From positions 34,164 to 98,163 of the forward strand of contig JANOQZ010000010.1 of assembly GCA_031415055.1 (NCBI GenBank): a stretch of 64,000 nt of DNA, read 5' to 3'. The notes under the pieces were generated by a model. It did not search any database. It was not told the origin of the DNA and was given only the letters and a program-made list of their open reading frames with translations. Origin of the DNA: JANMOK01 sp031415055. Its GTDB lineage: Bacteria; Pseudomonadota; Alphaproteobacteria; Rhodobacterales; Rhodobacteraceae. Shown piece by piece: positions 63,275-64,000 of this stretch (position 1 is its first letter; each line of letters opens with the position of its first letter). A program made the translations under genes and the position numbers.

Positions 63275-64000
63275 ATGTCTCGAATTGCGTTTAAGAAGGC
63301 CACTGGCCTTCAGCCCTTGGGCGCACAAGTTCAGAAATTCATCCGCGACGAAGATGGAACCATTCTGGCGTTTGTCGCCGTGATGTTCCTGATCATGGTC
63401 GTGGCATCCGGTGGCGCGGTTGACTTCATGCGCCAAGAAGTGGAACGGGCGCGGCTGCAAGATGCGCTGGATCGCGGCGTGTTGGCGGCGGCGGCGTTTT
63501 CGCAGGATATGGATGCGGAAGATACGGTCGGCGCTTATCTTGATTCATCCCGCGTTCCACTTAGTGTAGTCGTGGCTGTCGTTCCGCTTGACAACGGCAA
63601 TACGCGAACGATCTCCGCAACCGCGCGATATGATGTGCGCACGTTTTTCCTGAAGATCATCGGGATCAATTCGCTGGGCGTTGTGGCCAACTCGATGGCA
63701 ACGCAGAGTCAGGGGAATCTGGAAATTTCGGTTGTCCTCGATATTACGCCGTCGATGGAGGGGACCAAGATGGCCAATCTCAAAGTGGCTGCCGCCGAAT
63801 TCATCGACACAATTTTGACCGAGGACACCAAAGATTTCACTTCCGTGAACCTGATACCCTATGGCGGGCAGACGAATCCTGGGGCAGCATTGTTCGGCAA
63901 ATTGAACGTGGCGCGGGTGCACGACTATTCGTCTTGCGTAACGTTTGCGGATGCGGCGTTTGATACGACGTCGATCTCGGCGGCGACACCTTTCAGTCAA
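63275..64000 (+). CDS. TadE/TadG-type pilus-assembly protein with VWA domain, partial
   Basis: At least 242 residues, running off the right edge. ATG at 63275. A cytoplasmic N-terminus ends in FIRDEDGTILAFVAVMF, then a membrane segment (LIMVVASGGAVDFMR) as in TadE/TadG. A VWA-like domain starts near residue 150 with VVLDITPSMEG, a DxTxS-type metal-binding (MIDAS) site. Likely part of a Tad pilus or related secreted-surface system whose other genes lie beyond the window. Confidence 0.8.
   Translation, partial: MSRIAFKKATGLQPLGAQVQKFIRDEDGTILAFVAVMFLIMVVASGGAVDFMRQEVERARLQDALDRGVLAAAAFSQDMDAEDTVGAYLDSSRVPLSVVVAVVPLDNGNTRTISATARYDVRTFFLKIIGINSLGVVANSMATQSQGNLEISVVLDITPSMEGTKMANLKVAAAEFIDTILTEDTKDFTSVNLIPYGGQTNPGAALFGKLNVARVHDYSSCVTFADAAFDTTSISAATPFSQ

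Noticed and set aside
63149..63460. 103-codon minus-strand ORF at the start of the Tad-type gene
   Set aside because: It is antisense to a well-supported plus-strand protein with a membrane segment and VWA motif.

Overview
The window looks like chromosomal DNA of an alphaproteobacterium, most likely in the Rhodobacterales (Paracoccaceae/Roseobacteraceae). Supporting signs are a class I lysyl-tRNA synthetase, an NDUFS4-type complex I accessory protein, a long-form glutamine-dependent NAD synthetase, the mreBCD-mrdA-rodA cluster, a Leu-rich leader peptide before leuA, and many small secreted proteins. Base composition is moderate in GC with clear AT-rich islands. All assignments come from reading the sequence and from family knowledge; no searches were run.

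Layout. 1-2553: spermidine/putrescine-type ABC transporter (two permeases and the ATPase). 2675-8430: urease operon in the order ureD-A-B, three unrelated small genes, ureC-E-F-G, all on the minus strand; ureC carries two apparent frameshifts. 8479-9552: tRNA-Gln and a 5'-truncated di-haem oxidoreductase. 9633-12572: capsule export genes and kdsA. 12660-14887: NhaA antiporter and a hydroxyacid dehydrogenase. 14891-20485: the rod-shape operon mreB-mreC-mreD-mrdA-rodA. 20736-24185: a peptidoglycan-binding protein, an ArsR/AHSA1 pair with a large palindromic operator, and leuA with a leader-peptide attenuator. 24500-27795: repeats, a sulfotransferase-like gene and a MORN-repeat protein. 27993-31786: nadE, a glycosyltransferase, two tiny membrane proteins and tRNA-Ala. 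31796-37684: a six-gene sugar ABC transporter operon with an amidohydrolase and an SDR dehydrogenase. 37891-40741: threonine dehydratase-like protein, cold-shock protein, a second sulfotransferase-like gene and a small secreted protein. 40944-42139: AT-rich pair of membrane proteins. 42145-46468: ettA, an acetyltransferase, nadD and a DacB-type D,D-carboxypeptidase. 46469-51083: a scarred accessory region. 51142-62981: lysS, a kinase-like protein, a DUF4864 protein, a glyoxalase, a beta-helix protein, a GlsB-type membrane protein, an AbiGi-like gene, uvrB, a TMEM175-type channel and NDUFS4. 63275-64000: start of a Tad-type pilus/VWA protein.

The most unusual signals are these. (1) A 15-codon leader peptide with four consecutive Leu codons precedes leuA; the Leu-codon segment can pair with the leuA Shine-Dalgarno sequence across a strong hairpin. 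(2) The 3' ends of dacB, terB and the MORN gene are each duplicated on the far side of inserted cargo. At the terB site the truncated copy is fused to a divergent dacB fragment, as expected if foreign DNA entered by homologous single crossover. (3) A family of short palindromes has fixed GTAGGGTG/CACCCTAC edges and an inner stem that differs between copies but stays paired; they sit at gene ends and at insertion boundaries. (4) A three-gene cassette encodes only secreted proteins of unknown function. (5) A dispersed repeat of about 240 bp contains a conserved ORF of 27-28 codons.
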